Source: Bos javanicus
Lineage: Eukaryota; Chordata; Mammalia; Artiodactyla; Bovidae
Assembly (NCBI RefSeq): GCF_032452875.1
Contig: NC_083876.1
Coordinates: forward strand, 5,394,001-5,458,000
Direction: 5' to 3'
Length of the DNA stretch: 64,000 bases
Of this stretch, positions 34,629 through 44,744 are shown in pieces. The stretch's first letter is position 1. Every line of letters starts with the position of its first letter. The translations under genes were made by a program, and so were the position numbers. The notes under the pieces were generated by a model, which saw only the letters and a list, made by a program, of their open reading frames with translations, had not been told where the DNA came from and did no database searches.

Positions 34629-34980
34629 TAGTCAAAGCTAGCACTTTTCCAGTAGTTATGTATGGATGTGAGAGTTGGACCGTAAAGAAGGCAGAGCACT
34701 GAAGAATTGATGCTTTTTAACTGTGGTGCTAGAGAAGACTCCTGAGAGTCACTTGGACAGCAAGGAGATCAAACCAGTCAATTCTAAAAGAAATAAACCT
34801 TGAATATTCATTTGAAGGGCTGACATTGAAGCTCCAATACTTTGGTCACCTGATACTAAGAGCTGACTCATTGGAAAAGACCCAAATGCTGGGAAAATTT
34901 GAAGACAAGAGGAGGAAGGAGCAACAGATGGAGAAAGGAGGATGAGTTTGTTGGATGACATCACTGACTCAATGGACATC
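34629..34980 (+). mobile_element. BovB C-terminal region fragment, older
   Basis: AGTCAAAGCTAGCACTTTTC through ATGTATGGATGTGAGAGTTG to CTGACTCAATGGACATC. More diverged than the preceding piece and without its own tail. Confidence 0.9.
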
Positions 34981-35200
34981 AGGTCAATTGCTCAGTCATG
35001 TCTGACTCTTCACAACCTCATGGACTGCAGCACACTAGGTTTCCCTGTCCATCACCAATTCCTGGAGTTTGCTCAAACTCATGTCCATCGAGTCAGTGAT
35101 GCCATTCAACCATCTCATCCTCTGTTGTCCCCTTCTCCTGCATTCCATCTTGGACATGAGTCAACTCTCAAAAATGTTCTCCAACATCATAGTTGAAAAT
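34981..35200 (-). mobile_element. BovB 3' end in opposite orientation
   Basis: TCAATTGCTCAGTCATGTCT to CCCCTTCTCCTGCATTCC is the BovB tail on the minus strand, directly joined to the plus-strand fragment. Shorter, rearranged BovB pieces continue to about 35200. The two arms share about 28 bases as an inverted repeat (34952-34979 with 35081-35109). Confidence 0.85.
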
Positions 35201-35329
35201 TTCATGATGGCATATTACATTTAATAGTCATGTCTCCCTAGCTCCTCTTGGTTGAGGCAATGTGTCTAAAATAGAGGCAATATGTCAAACTTCCCTTGTT
35301 TTTAATGGCCTTGGCAATTTTGAAGGTAA

Positions 35330-36190
35330 CTGATCAGCTTTCCCTAAAAGGATTCCAAAACATCTTATAAGTCCTTGAGAAACAGTGATAAAGATAGGCA
35401 TGAAGCCTTCCTCTCACAGCTGCTTGTGTAGTTACTGTCAAAGCAATGTCTACCTAATTTGACAGTCTTGATGTGTTAAAGCAATTCTGAGTTTGAAAAT
35501 AAGTGTATTAAGTCTATTGAGGAGCCTTTGAAAAGTGAACAGTGGTTTGAGGACCCTGATCCTAGAGACAAATCCCAAGATGCAGAAGCCAGAAAGCAAA
35601 CAGAATCAGAACAAAAGTTGTCTAAAATGATCCACAATGCTTTGAAGATTGGCCAAATAGCATTAATGCGATCAGCCAAGGCTTGAAGTATCTCTTCCAG
35701 CACTGACCCAGGAGGTCGTCAGTATCTCCACATGATGTGCAACAGATTCAGGCAGACCCAGAGCCTGAAATAGATCTAGAAACCAGAATGCATGTGCTGA
35801 TATTGATGGTGTCCCCAACCACCCCACAGCTCTGAATCGTGTTCTGCAGCAGATCTGTGTGCCACTCAAGATGAAGAGAGGAACGAGCCTGCACAGTAGG
35901 CAGGGCAAGCCAGAGACCCCAAAAGGAAGTCCTTAGATCACTAGGAAATCTGGCCAGGAGATGGCAACTGTTATACAGTCCAGCCGACCCAGGTCTTCAT
36001 CCACTACTGATACTCCTTCCAGATCCATGGTGATGGAAATAGCTTGTGCTGCTGCTGCTGATCTGCCAGAAGATGAGGTATCTACAGGGTGGGAACTACT
36101 ATGGGACAGTGATGGGCACTGGTCTTGACCACCTGGATGACAAGGGTTGCACTTATGAAAGGATGTCGATCAAAATTGGACCGAGATAAG
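35330..36190 (+). pseudogene. Decayed protein-like stretch, parent not recognised
   Basis: A protein-like reading runs through frame 2 from about 35330 to 35773 with a few stops (35477 TAA, 35684 TGA and one or two earlier). It then continues in frame 3 from 35769 to 36128 with one TAG (35934). Segments such as EEPLKSEQWFEDPDPRDK, KLSKMIHNALKIGQIALMRS, a Ser-rich part (SSRPRSSSTTDTPSRS) and ADLPEDEVSTGWELLWDSDG have the charged, mixed composition of cellular coding sequence. There is no sign of introns. It ends where BovB 5' sequence begins (36194). It could be a processed pseudogene, a gene piece picked up by BovB, or a BovB leader/ORF variant. I do not recognise any domain. Confidence 0.5.
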
Positions 36191-36193
36191 CAG

Positions 36194-36517
36194 ACTAACC
36201 AAACTGATCACATGGACCATACCCATGTCTAACTCAGTGAAACAATAAGCCATGCTATGTAGGGTTACCAAAGACTGATGGGTCGTAGTGGAGAGTTATG
36301 ACAGAATGTGGTCTACTGGAGAAGGGAATGGAAAACCACTTCAGTATCCTTGCCTTGAGAACCCCATGAACAGTCATTTTAAAAAAAGCAATAAGATGTG
36401 ATACTGAAAGATGAACTCCCCAGGTGTCCCATATACTAATAGAGAAGAGTGGAGAAATAACTCCAGAAAGAATGAGAGATGGAGCCAAAGTGAAAACTAT
36501 GCTCAATTGTGGATCTT
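36194..36517 (+). mobile_element. BovB 5' pre-coding region fragment
   Basis: CTAACCAAACTGATCACATG, GTCTAACTCAGTGAAAC and GAACTCCCCAGGTGTCCC match the block just before the BovB coding region at 11740-12010 and 44750-45080. It stops before the endonuclease, so it is 3'-truncated. Confidence 0.85.
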
Positions 36518-37947
36518 TTACACAATACAACTATATTGTATTCTCAAGATAAATTATGGGCACAAGATTTTGTTTTTAAAGATTTTTAAGGGATTCAAAA
36601 GAAACAATTATGACCCTAGACTGAAATAATGAAGGGTGAGAAGTTACAAGTCTTTTGGGGGCAACGTCCCTATGGAGCTGAAAATAGTTTGTCCTCAGGA
36701 ATCATTTGTGGATTATATTCACAAGACAGGAAACCTGATTTTTTTTTAATTCAAATCAAGCATCAACAATTTATTTGGTGGTAGAAATTCAACAAATATG
36801 TATTTTAGGAAAGAAGAAGATATTTCATACATATACAAACTATTCTGATTCATTTGTATGACAGATGACACACAATTATATGACAATGGATTCTATTAAC
36901 AGCACATGATGAATAGCTATCCAAATGGACCTCTGTAACTCTCAACTCTCTTTCCACTCCAAGTTGGAGCTATTTAGTTTCACAAATGTGACTGCCTTTT
37001 AGTCTGACACACATTCTTGATGATTTAGCTTAAGTTTTTAGATGTCAAGTATTACATGGTAGTTTCAATAATAAAAGATGTGAGTGTGTGTTCACACATG
37101 TGTGTGTCTGACTGTATATGTTCGCCAAGAAATCCAGAATTTTAGTTTCATTATGCACATTCTATGTAAAAATAAGGGAGCTGTCATGTTTTGTCATGAA
37201 CTGTCCATGTAAAACTTATCATAGAATACTACTGATGTACATCAGTCTAATTTTGAGAATTTTGTTTATTATCATTTTCCCCTCAAAATCAAAGTAATAT
37301 TAGAACTAATTTTAAAGTCCAAAATTTTGTCCAAATTTTGATGACAATTAAACCTTTAATTCAGTTTGTAAAAGAATCTTATTATCAGATTAGATGTTTT
37401 CAAGCTATATTAAATAGTATCGTATTCAAAATACTTGAATGGTGTAATGTTTTATGGCAAGTTTGAACAAATGCATCTATTTCTGTTGTGTATAAAGTTT
37501 CCTATGCTATGTTTTATACCCTCATTTATAATTTTGTCCACCATTCATATTTCTGTGAGAAGATGTTTTGGAAGATGGGGAAAGCAGCTTGGGCAAAGAA
37601 AGAAATTAAATTGTTATGCAGCCTGTTTGAAACCTTAGACAACCTGGCAGAGAACCCCAGAATAATTATTTATTCAGGGTCATCCCCTATTAGTCTAAAA
37701 TACTCAGCCTATTAAGGCTCCACCTTGTTCAATCTCAGAATGTGGACATCCCTAGAAAGACATTGTGCTGGTTTTCTGAGGCAGACCCTGAAAGAGCTGA
37801 CAGGTATATGCTTTCTGCTGACCACACTACTTACAACTGCAAAACATCCTTCCTTAGTGGAGAAAATAAGAAGCACATCATCCACTCTGCTGCACTACTG
37901 TTGTATAGAAGGACTCTCCTTTATATATATGCATATATATATACAAA
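36518..37947. other. AT-rich unassigned sequence
   Basis: A short TG-rich run lies at 37082-37113 and a TA run near 37921-37948. Overlapping short frames at 37435-37715 have no domain. No gene recognised. Confidence 0.4.
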
Positions 37948-39096
37948 GAGATCAAATTGGCAACAGCTGTTGGATCATCAGAAAAGGAAGAGAGTTCCAG
38001 AAAAACATCTATTTCTGATTTATTGACTAAGCCCAAGTCTTTGACTGTGCGGATCACAACAAACTGTAGAAAATTCTCAAAGAGATGGGAATACTAGACC
38101 ACCTGACCTGCCTACTGAGAAATCTGCATGCAGGTCAGGAAGCAACAGTTAGAACTGGACATGGAACAACAGACTGGTTCCAAATCAGGAAAGGAATACA
38201 TCAAGGCTGTATATTGTCACCCTGCTTATTTAACTTATATACAGAATACATCATGAGAAATGCTGGGCTGGATGAAGCACAAGCTGGAATCAAGATTTCC
38301 AGGAGAAATATCAATAATCTCAGATATGCAGATGACACCACCCTTATGGCAGAAAGTGAAGAAGAACTAAAGAGCCTATTTATGAAAGTTAAAGAGGAGA
38401 GTGAAAAAGTTGGCTTAAAAATCAACATTCATAAAACTAAATCATGGTATCTGGTCCTATCACTTCATGGCTACTAGATGGGGAAACAATGGAAACAGTG
38501 ACAGACTTTATTTTGGGAGGTTCCAAAATCACTGCAGATGGTGACTGAAGACATGAAATTTAAAAAACGCTTACTCCTTGGAAGAAAACTTATGACCAAC
38601 CAGACAGCATATTAAAAAGCAGAGACATTACTTTGCCAACAAAGGTCTGTCTAATCAAAATTATGTCTTTCTAGTAGTCATGTATGGATGTGAAAGTTGT
38701 ACTATAAAGAAAGCTGAGCACTGAAGAATTGATGCATTTGAACTGAGGTGAAGACTCTTGAGAGTCCCTTGGACTGCAAGGAGATCCAACCAGTCCATGC
38801 TAAAGGAAATCAGTCCTAAATATTCTTTGGAAGATCTGATGCTGAAGCTGAAACTCCAGTACTTTGGCCACCTAATGTGAAGAACTGACTCATTTGAAAA
38901 GAACCTGATGCTGGAAAAGATTGAACGTGGAGGAGAAGGGGACAACAGAGGATCAGATGTTTGAATGGCATCACCGACTCAATGGGCATGAGTTTGAGTA
39001 AACTTTGGGAGTTAGTAGTGGACAGAGAGACCTGGTGTGCTGCAGTTCATGAGGTTGCAAAGAGTCAGACACAACTGAGCGACTGAGTTGAACTGA
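37948..39096 (+). mobile_element. BovB LINE, 5'-truncated in RT
   Basis: From the RT palm (GATCAAATTGGCAACAG) to the tail GAGTTGAACTGATA. The 130-codon frame 38085-38477 carries IHQGCILSPCLFNLY and the YADD catalytic box near 38325. Frameshifts precede and follow it. Moderately diverged. Confidence 0.93.
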
Positions 39097-39717
39097 TATA
39101 CAAAGACAGGCATTCTTGGAGTTTGAGAGGTCTTTCATTAAATGGATTTCTTAGAAGCAAGATGTGAACTGCACAGATTAAAGTTTTCTCCTTTAAAAGA
39201 AACCTCAACTAAATGCTGCAATTGATATTCCTCATCTCTCCTTCCTTGTATTTATTCTAAGTTTCCCTTGCCCTCCCATGACATGGTTTTAACTGATGAT
39301 ATAACCCAAATCCTCATCACCAGTGATCTAAACCTATGCCAGCTTGCTCTTTGGAGCTGTTTTTAATAAGCTTGTAAAACATAACATGGAGTAAGGAATT
39401 ATCAAGATGCACCTAATTAGATGCCTTTTTTTCTGGGTCCCACACAAATTATTCCTTTCTTGTTTAATAGCATCTCTGTTGATGGCTGAAGAGAGTCATG
39501 GTATGATAATGACTTGTTTCTGCCTCTTTCTTTGGTACTAGTAGCCAAAAATACCAGGAAGAAGCCATAGTTCATAATTCACTGAGGTTCTTGCTATAAC
39601 ACTTAGCAAAAGTGGACCAATTTATATTAATCAAAGTATACACACCTGCAGCTTTCAAAGTTTTGAAGACAGGAAATACATTGTCTTCTAGAAGGTCTCC
39701 CTTCTATCTTTTGTATG
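39097..39717. other. Unassigned sequence
   Basis: No open frame or repeat family recognised. Confidence 0.4.
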
Positions 39718-40075
39718 GTGATAAATTTTATGTATCAGTTTTGCTGGGCCATGGTCCCCAGATCAAATATTATGCTGGATGTTTCTGTGAAGGTGTTTGC
39801 ATGTAAGTTTAAAATTTAAATTGGTGCACTTTAAGTGAAATAGTTCACCCTCCCTAGTGTGGGTAACTCCAGTCAGTGGAAGGCCTGAAAAGAATCAATT
39901 ACTGACCTCATCCTAACAAGAGGTAGTTAAAAACAGCAGTCTTTGGTCTTGAACCACAATGTTGTTTCTTCCCTGGGTATCCAGCCTGCAAGCTTACACT
40001 GTAGATTTTGGACTTTGTAGCTTCTATAACTGTGTGAACCAGTTCCTTTTAAAAAACCTCTCTCTCACATATATC
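39718..40075 (+). mobile_element. Ancient mammalian interspersed repeat, family not named
   Basis: The order GATAAATTTTATGTATCAGT, GCTGGGCCATGGTCCCCAGA, GATGTTTCTGTGAAGGTGT, CACCCTCCCTAGTGTGGGT, GGAAGGCCTGAAAAGAATC, TGTGTGAACCAGTTCCTTTT and a final TA/TG tract matches a widespread old repeat whose 3' end carries an AT tail. I am sure of the repeat, not of its name. Confidence 0.6.
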
Positions 40076-40080
40076 ATATA

Positions 40081-40092
40081 TGTGTATATGTA

Positions 40093-40129
<37 letters not shown>
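40081..40129. repeat. (TG)n(TA)n microsatellite
   Basis: TG units followed by TA units at the 3' end of the preceding ancient repeat. Confidence 0.95.
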
Positions 40130-40730
40130 CTTTGTAAAATATATAAAGAGAGACATACACATATTGATAATTGATAACAATTGTTCTTGGATACTATTTA
40201 AAATCTTTCTTAGTGCTTGTGTTCAAATATTTCTTTAAGATATATATTTAAGAGTAAAATTACTAGTTCATAGTTAGAAATAAATTAGAATATATGGGAT
40301 GAAAGTGGTTGTATTAATTTAGCCCTCTTATGGGATGCAGCCAAATGCTTTATATTATAAATTTTGCATACAAAAATTAATGAATAAAGCAACTAACTTT
40401 AGAATTAACCCAAATAATATTGAAGAAATAATACATATAATAACAGGAAATAAAGTAATAGAAAGCAAATATAAAATGTAGAGATCAGCATAGTCAGATG
40501 TTAATTCACTGAAGAAAATAATAAAGTAAAAAATATATACATGTTTACTATTACCAAAGGAAGAAGACACATCCACAAACAACAAGTGCAGCATAAAGCC
40601 CCCAAATTTATATCAGATACAGTTGAAATTACCAAAAGTGTTATTCTAACAAATCTAAATTTTTAGAAAAAATTTTAATGGCTATGATTCTTTAAGTTTC
40701 TAAATTTTATATGTGTTTATCTCATTTCTA
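40130..40730. other. AT-rich unassigned sequence
   Basis: The 79-codon minus frame 40355-40594 has no domain. Nothing else seen. Confidence 0.4.
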
Positions 40731-40930
40731 CAGAAAGTGAAAGTGAAAATGTGTTAGTCACTCAGTCTTGTCTGACTCATGGACTGGACCATGCCAGTGG
40801 AATTATCCAGACAAGGATACTGAAGTAGGTTGCCATTCCCTTCTCCAGGGAATCTTCCCAATTCAGAGATCAAACCTGGGTTTCCCACATTGTAGGCAGA
40901 ATCTTTGCCATCTGAGTCACCAGGGAGGCA
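40731..40930 (-). mobile_element. Bov-tA SINE
   Basis: Reads GAAAGTGAAAGTGAAAATGT at the left and ends in the reversed tRNA head (ATCTGAGTCACCAGGGAGGC). The B box region GATCAAACCTGGG is near 40868. Moderately diverged. Confidence 0.9.
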
Positions 40931-40989
40931 CAGTAACAAATAAGCATATCTGTAAATGTTTAGAAGCTATATATTAGAGTTAGAGGGAA

Positions 40990-41011
40990 AAACAACAACA
41001 ACAACAACAAC
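40990..41011. repeat. (AAC)n microsatellite
   Basis: Seven AAC units. Confidence 0.9.
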
Positions 41012-41425
41012 CGAGGATTGAATATAATGAGATTTACCTCTGGAAACTCAACCATGTTTCCCCAGTGAATACAGGAGAAAAATTCTGTAATACAGGAAGA
41101 AGGAACAGGAACCATTATGAAATATAACAAACTGCTACAGTCTTATTAATAATTGATCTCAAGGAATCTAGATGGACCAGAGCCCTGGTTATCTGTTAGG
41201 GATTCAGATCAGATCAGATCAGTCGCTCAGTCGTGTCCTACTGTCTGCAACCTCATGAATCGCAGCACGCCAAGCCTCGCTGTCCATCACCAACTCCTGG
41301 AGTTCACTGAGACTCAGGTCCATCGAGTCAGTGATGCCATCCAGCCATCTCATCCTCTGTCGTCCCCTTCTCCGCCTGCCCCCAATCCCTCCCAACATCA
41401 GAGTCTTTTCCAATGAGTCAACTCT

Positions 41426-42100
41426 TCACATGAGGTGGCCAAAGTACTGGAGTTTCAGCTTTAGCATCATTCCTTCCAAAGAAATCCCAGGGCTGATCTC
41501 CTTCAGAAGGGACTGGTTGGATCTCTTTGCAGCCCAAGGAACTCTCAAGAGTCTTCTCCAACACCACAGTTCAAAAGCATCAATTCTTCGGTGCTCAGCC
41601 TTCTTCACAGTCCAACTCTCACATCCATACATGACCACAGGAAAAACCATAGCCTTGACTAGACGAACCTTTGTTGGCAAAGTAATGTCTCTGTTTTTGA
41701 ATATGCTACCTAGGTTGGTCATAATTTTCCTTCCAAGGAGTAAGCGTCTTTTAATTTCATGGCTGCACTCACCATCTGCAGTGATTTGGAGCCCAGAAAA
41801 ATAAAAGTCTGACACTGTTTCCACTGTTTCCCCATCTATTTCCCATGAAGTGGTGGGACCGGATGCCATGATATTCGTTTTCTGAACGTTGAGCTTTAAG
41901 CCAACTTTTTCACTCTCCACTTTCACTTTCATCAAGAGGCTTTTTAGTTCCTCTTCACTTTCTGCCATAAGGGTGGTACCATCTGCATACTTGAGGTTAT
42001 TGATATTTCTCCTGGCAATCTTGATTCCAGTTTGTGCTTCTTCCAGTCCAGCATTTCTCATGATGTATTCTGCATATAAGTTAAATAAGCAGGGTGACAA
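41426..42100 (-). pseudogene. BovB RT C-terminal half, open frame
   Basis: A 224-codon frame starting just after the stop at about 42138 (SPCLFNLYAEY). The catalytic box region reads YADG rather than YADD (near 41978). The thumb and C-terminal domain follow to GHLM near 41430, where another shift ends it. The change of the second catalytic Asp to Gly would inactivate polymerisation even if the frame were whole. Confidence 0.9.
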
Positions 42101-42287
42101 TATACAGCCTTGACGAATTCCTTTTCCTATTTAGAACCAGTCTGTTGTTCCATGTCCAGTTCTAACTGTTGCTGCCTGACCTGCATACAAATTTCTCAAG
42201 AGACAGATCAGGTGGTCTGGTATTCCCATCTCTTTCAGAATTTTCCACAGTTTATTGTGATCCACACAGTCAAAGGCTTTGGCATAG

Positions 42288-43316
42288 TCAATAAAGCAGA
42301 AATAGATGTTTTTTCTGGAACTCTCTTGCTTTTTCTATGATCCAGCGGATGTTGGCAATTTGATCTCTGGTTCCTCTGCCTTTTCTAAAGCCAGCTTGAA
42401 TATCAGGAAGTTCACGGTTCACATATTGCTGAAGCCTGGCTTGGAGAACTTTGAGCATTACTTTACCAGTGTGTAAGATGAGTGCAATTGTGCGGTAGTT
42501 TGAGCATTCTTTGGCATTGCCTTTCTTTGGGATTGGAATGAAAACTAACCTTTTCCAGTCCTGTGGCCACTGCTGAGTTTTCCAAATTTGCTGGCATATT
42601 GAGTGCAGCACTTTCACAGCATCATCTTTCAGGATTTGGAATAGCTCAATTGGAATTCCATCACCTCCACTAGCTTTGCTCCTAGTGATTCTTTCTAAAG
42701 CCCACTTGACATCACATTCCAGGATGTCTGGCTCTAGGTCAGTGATCACACCATCATGACCCAGATAAGGGTCATGAAGATCTTTTTTGTACAGTTCTTC
42801 TGTGTATTCTTGCCATCTCTTCTTAATATCTTTTTCTTCTGTTAGGTCCATACCATTTCTGTCCTTTATCAAGCTCATCTTTGCATGAAATATTCCTTTG
42901 GTATCTCTGATTTTCTTGAAGAGATCCCTAGTCTTTCCCATTCTGTTGTTTTCCTCTATTTCTTTGCATTGATGGCTGAAGAAGGCTTTCTTATCTCTTC
43001 TTGCTATTCTTTGGAACTCTGCATTCAGATGTTTATATCTTTCCTTTTCTCCTTTGCTTTTTGCTTCTCTTCTTTTCACAGCTATTTGTAAGGCCTCCCT
43101 AGGCAGCCATTTTGCTTTTTTGCATTTCTTTTCTATGGGAATGGTCTTGATCCCTGTCTCCTGTACAATGTCACGAACCTCTTTCCATAGTTCATCAGGC
43201 ATTCTATCTATCAAATCTAGGCCCTTAAATCTATTTCTCACTTCCACTGTATAATCATAAGGGATTTGATTTAGGTCATACCGGAATGGTCTAGTGGTTT
43301 TCCCTACTTTCTTCAA
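42288..43316 (-). pseudogene. BovB linker and RT N-terminal half, open frame
   Basis: A 342-codon frame from the endonuclease-RT linker through fingers into the palm (IPIPKKGNAKECSNYRTIAL near 42520; QAGFRKGRGTRDQIANIRW near 42370). It ends at REFQKKHLFLLY, where an extra A shifts the frame just before the first catalytic Asp motif. Adjacent to the 224-codon frame, it leaves about 190 bases of RT between the two lesions. Confidence 0.9.
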
Positions 43317-43659
43317 TTTAAGTCTGAATTTGGTAATAAGGAGTTCATGGTCTGGGCCACAGTCATCTCCTGGTCTTGTTTTTGCTGACTGTTAGGGATT
43401 ATCAGAGTGTAAATAACCAAAGTGGTTAAGACATACCTAACTTCAGCCACTCTATCTGTTGTGTCCTACCTATAGAGAAGAAAAATCTAAGAAATACTTA
43501 AGAAGTTCTCAGTTAAGAGGAACAGGCTCACTAAAAGATGGACTCCAACTACAGGACTATATCTTATTTTCCCCCACTCTCACTACCCTGTTATTAAAGA
43601 TCTATTCATAGCAATTTCTTGTAGCTGGTACAAGATGTCTGACTACCAGGAAAAAAAAA

Positions 43660-43661
<2 letters not shown>

Positions 43662-43704
<43 letters not shown>
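43662..43704. repeat. (TA)n microsatellite
   Basis: More than 20 TA units after an A-run (43651-43661). The 250 bases before it (43401-43650) are unassigned. Confidence 0.95.
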
Positions 43705-43707
<3 letters not shown>

Positions 43708-43796
43708 ATCAAAAGACAAAGAGCACAATTTGAAGACATCAGAATCAGACATAGTAGGAATGTTGGAATTATCAGACTAGGAATTTAAAACAACTG
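43705..43796 (+). mobile_element. L1 fragment, ORF1 upstream part
   Basis: CACAATTTGAAGACATCAGA, AGGAATGTTGGAATTATCAG and GAATTTAAAACAACTGGCAG match mammalian L1 near ORF1. The same L1 resumes at 46079 after the BovB composite. Confidence 0.7.
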
Positions 43797-44744
43797 GCAG
43801 AATAGAAGGACATGGGCTCATCTTCTTCTGTGAGAACTCCAAAATTACAACTTGCTGCTGAACAACCATCAAGAGAAGAATGTTGGATTCCACCAAAAAT
43901 AGATACCCCCATACAAGGACAAAGGAGAAGCCCCAATAAGATGGTAGGAGGGGGGAAACTTGTGTTTAGAATCAAACCTCATACCCCTCAGAGACACTCC
44001 GAGGACTCAAACAAAATCTTGTGCTCACCAAGACCCAGAGGCCCCAAAGAGACTGAACCATACCTATATTTAAGTGTCTGAGTGTCTTCTGTGGAGGTAT
44101 GGCTCAGCAGTGGCCAGCCACAGAGACAGGGGCTCTGGATGCAACAGATCTTGATCACACAGTGTGTGGCATAAGCCCTCTTACCCTCTTAGAGGAGGTT
44201 GTGATTAGGCCCACATAGAGAGAGCAGACAACCCACAAACTGCAGAGCAATTATACCAAGGAAATTCTCACATTGTTAAGAAAGTTCTAGGACCAAAAAC
44301 AGGTCTCCCAACATGCGGATTCAGCAAAGACACTGAGAAGCCCAGAGAATTTGACTTTGGAGGCCACTGGGATTTGATCACAGAATTTACACAGGACTGG
44401 GGAAAAAGACTCTTGGAGGGCACAAAACAACAACAACAAAAACCTTGTGTGCACCAAGAACCAGGAGAAAGGATCAGTGTCCCCACAAGAGACTGAGTCA
44501 GACTTACCTGTGAGTTTTCAGGAATCTTCAGTGGAGGCTTGGGTCAATAGTTTGACCTCAGGCCAAAAAACCCAGAGGGAATATGGACTCAACAATAAAC
44601 AAAAAAATTGGAATAAAGATTTATTGACCATGGTCCAACACGAGAAATTGGTCCGCCCAATTTCTCCCAAGTCAGTCTCTCCCATCAGGAAGCTTCCATA
44701 AACCTCTTATCTTTATTAATCAGAGGGCAGACAGAAAAAAACAA
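43797..44744 (+). mobile_element. Alternative 5' leader joined to BovB
   Basis: Non-coding sequence running directly into the BovB pre-coding block at 44745 (CACAGAAAACTGACCAAACT). It contains two related units (44012-44118 and 44437-44556), each with CTTGTGxxCACCAAGAxCCAG, a CAAGAGACTGA-like motif and a TCTTCxGTGGAGG motif. It differs completely from the leader of the copy at 11431. It may be a BovB subfamily 5' UTR or another ruminant repeat. The left end coincides with L1 sequence. Confidence 0.6.

Larger units (their letters stand above)
41204..43388 (-). mobile_element. BovB LINE, youngest-looking copy, exact target duplication
   Basis: Minus-strand BovB of about 2.2 kb, truncated at the end of the endonuclease. 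It begins on the plus strand with GATCAGATCAGATCAG (reversed CTGAT tail). The same 12 bases, CTGTTAGGGATT, lie at 41192-41203 and 43389-43400. Coding damage is slight: an extra A in a run near 42311 and a nonsense change (CAA to TAA) near 42138 split RT into two frames. It is the least diverged BovB in the window. Confidence 0.97.

Noticed and set aside
41219..41413. Arg-rich small protein frames at BovB tails
   Set aside because: The same GRRRRG-type frame recurs at every BovB 3' end on the sense strand; it is the C-terminus of the LINE protein.
43662..43704. TA repeats as an origin or regulatory element
   Set aside because: Plain microsatellite next to an A-run, and one of several similar runs in the window.
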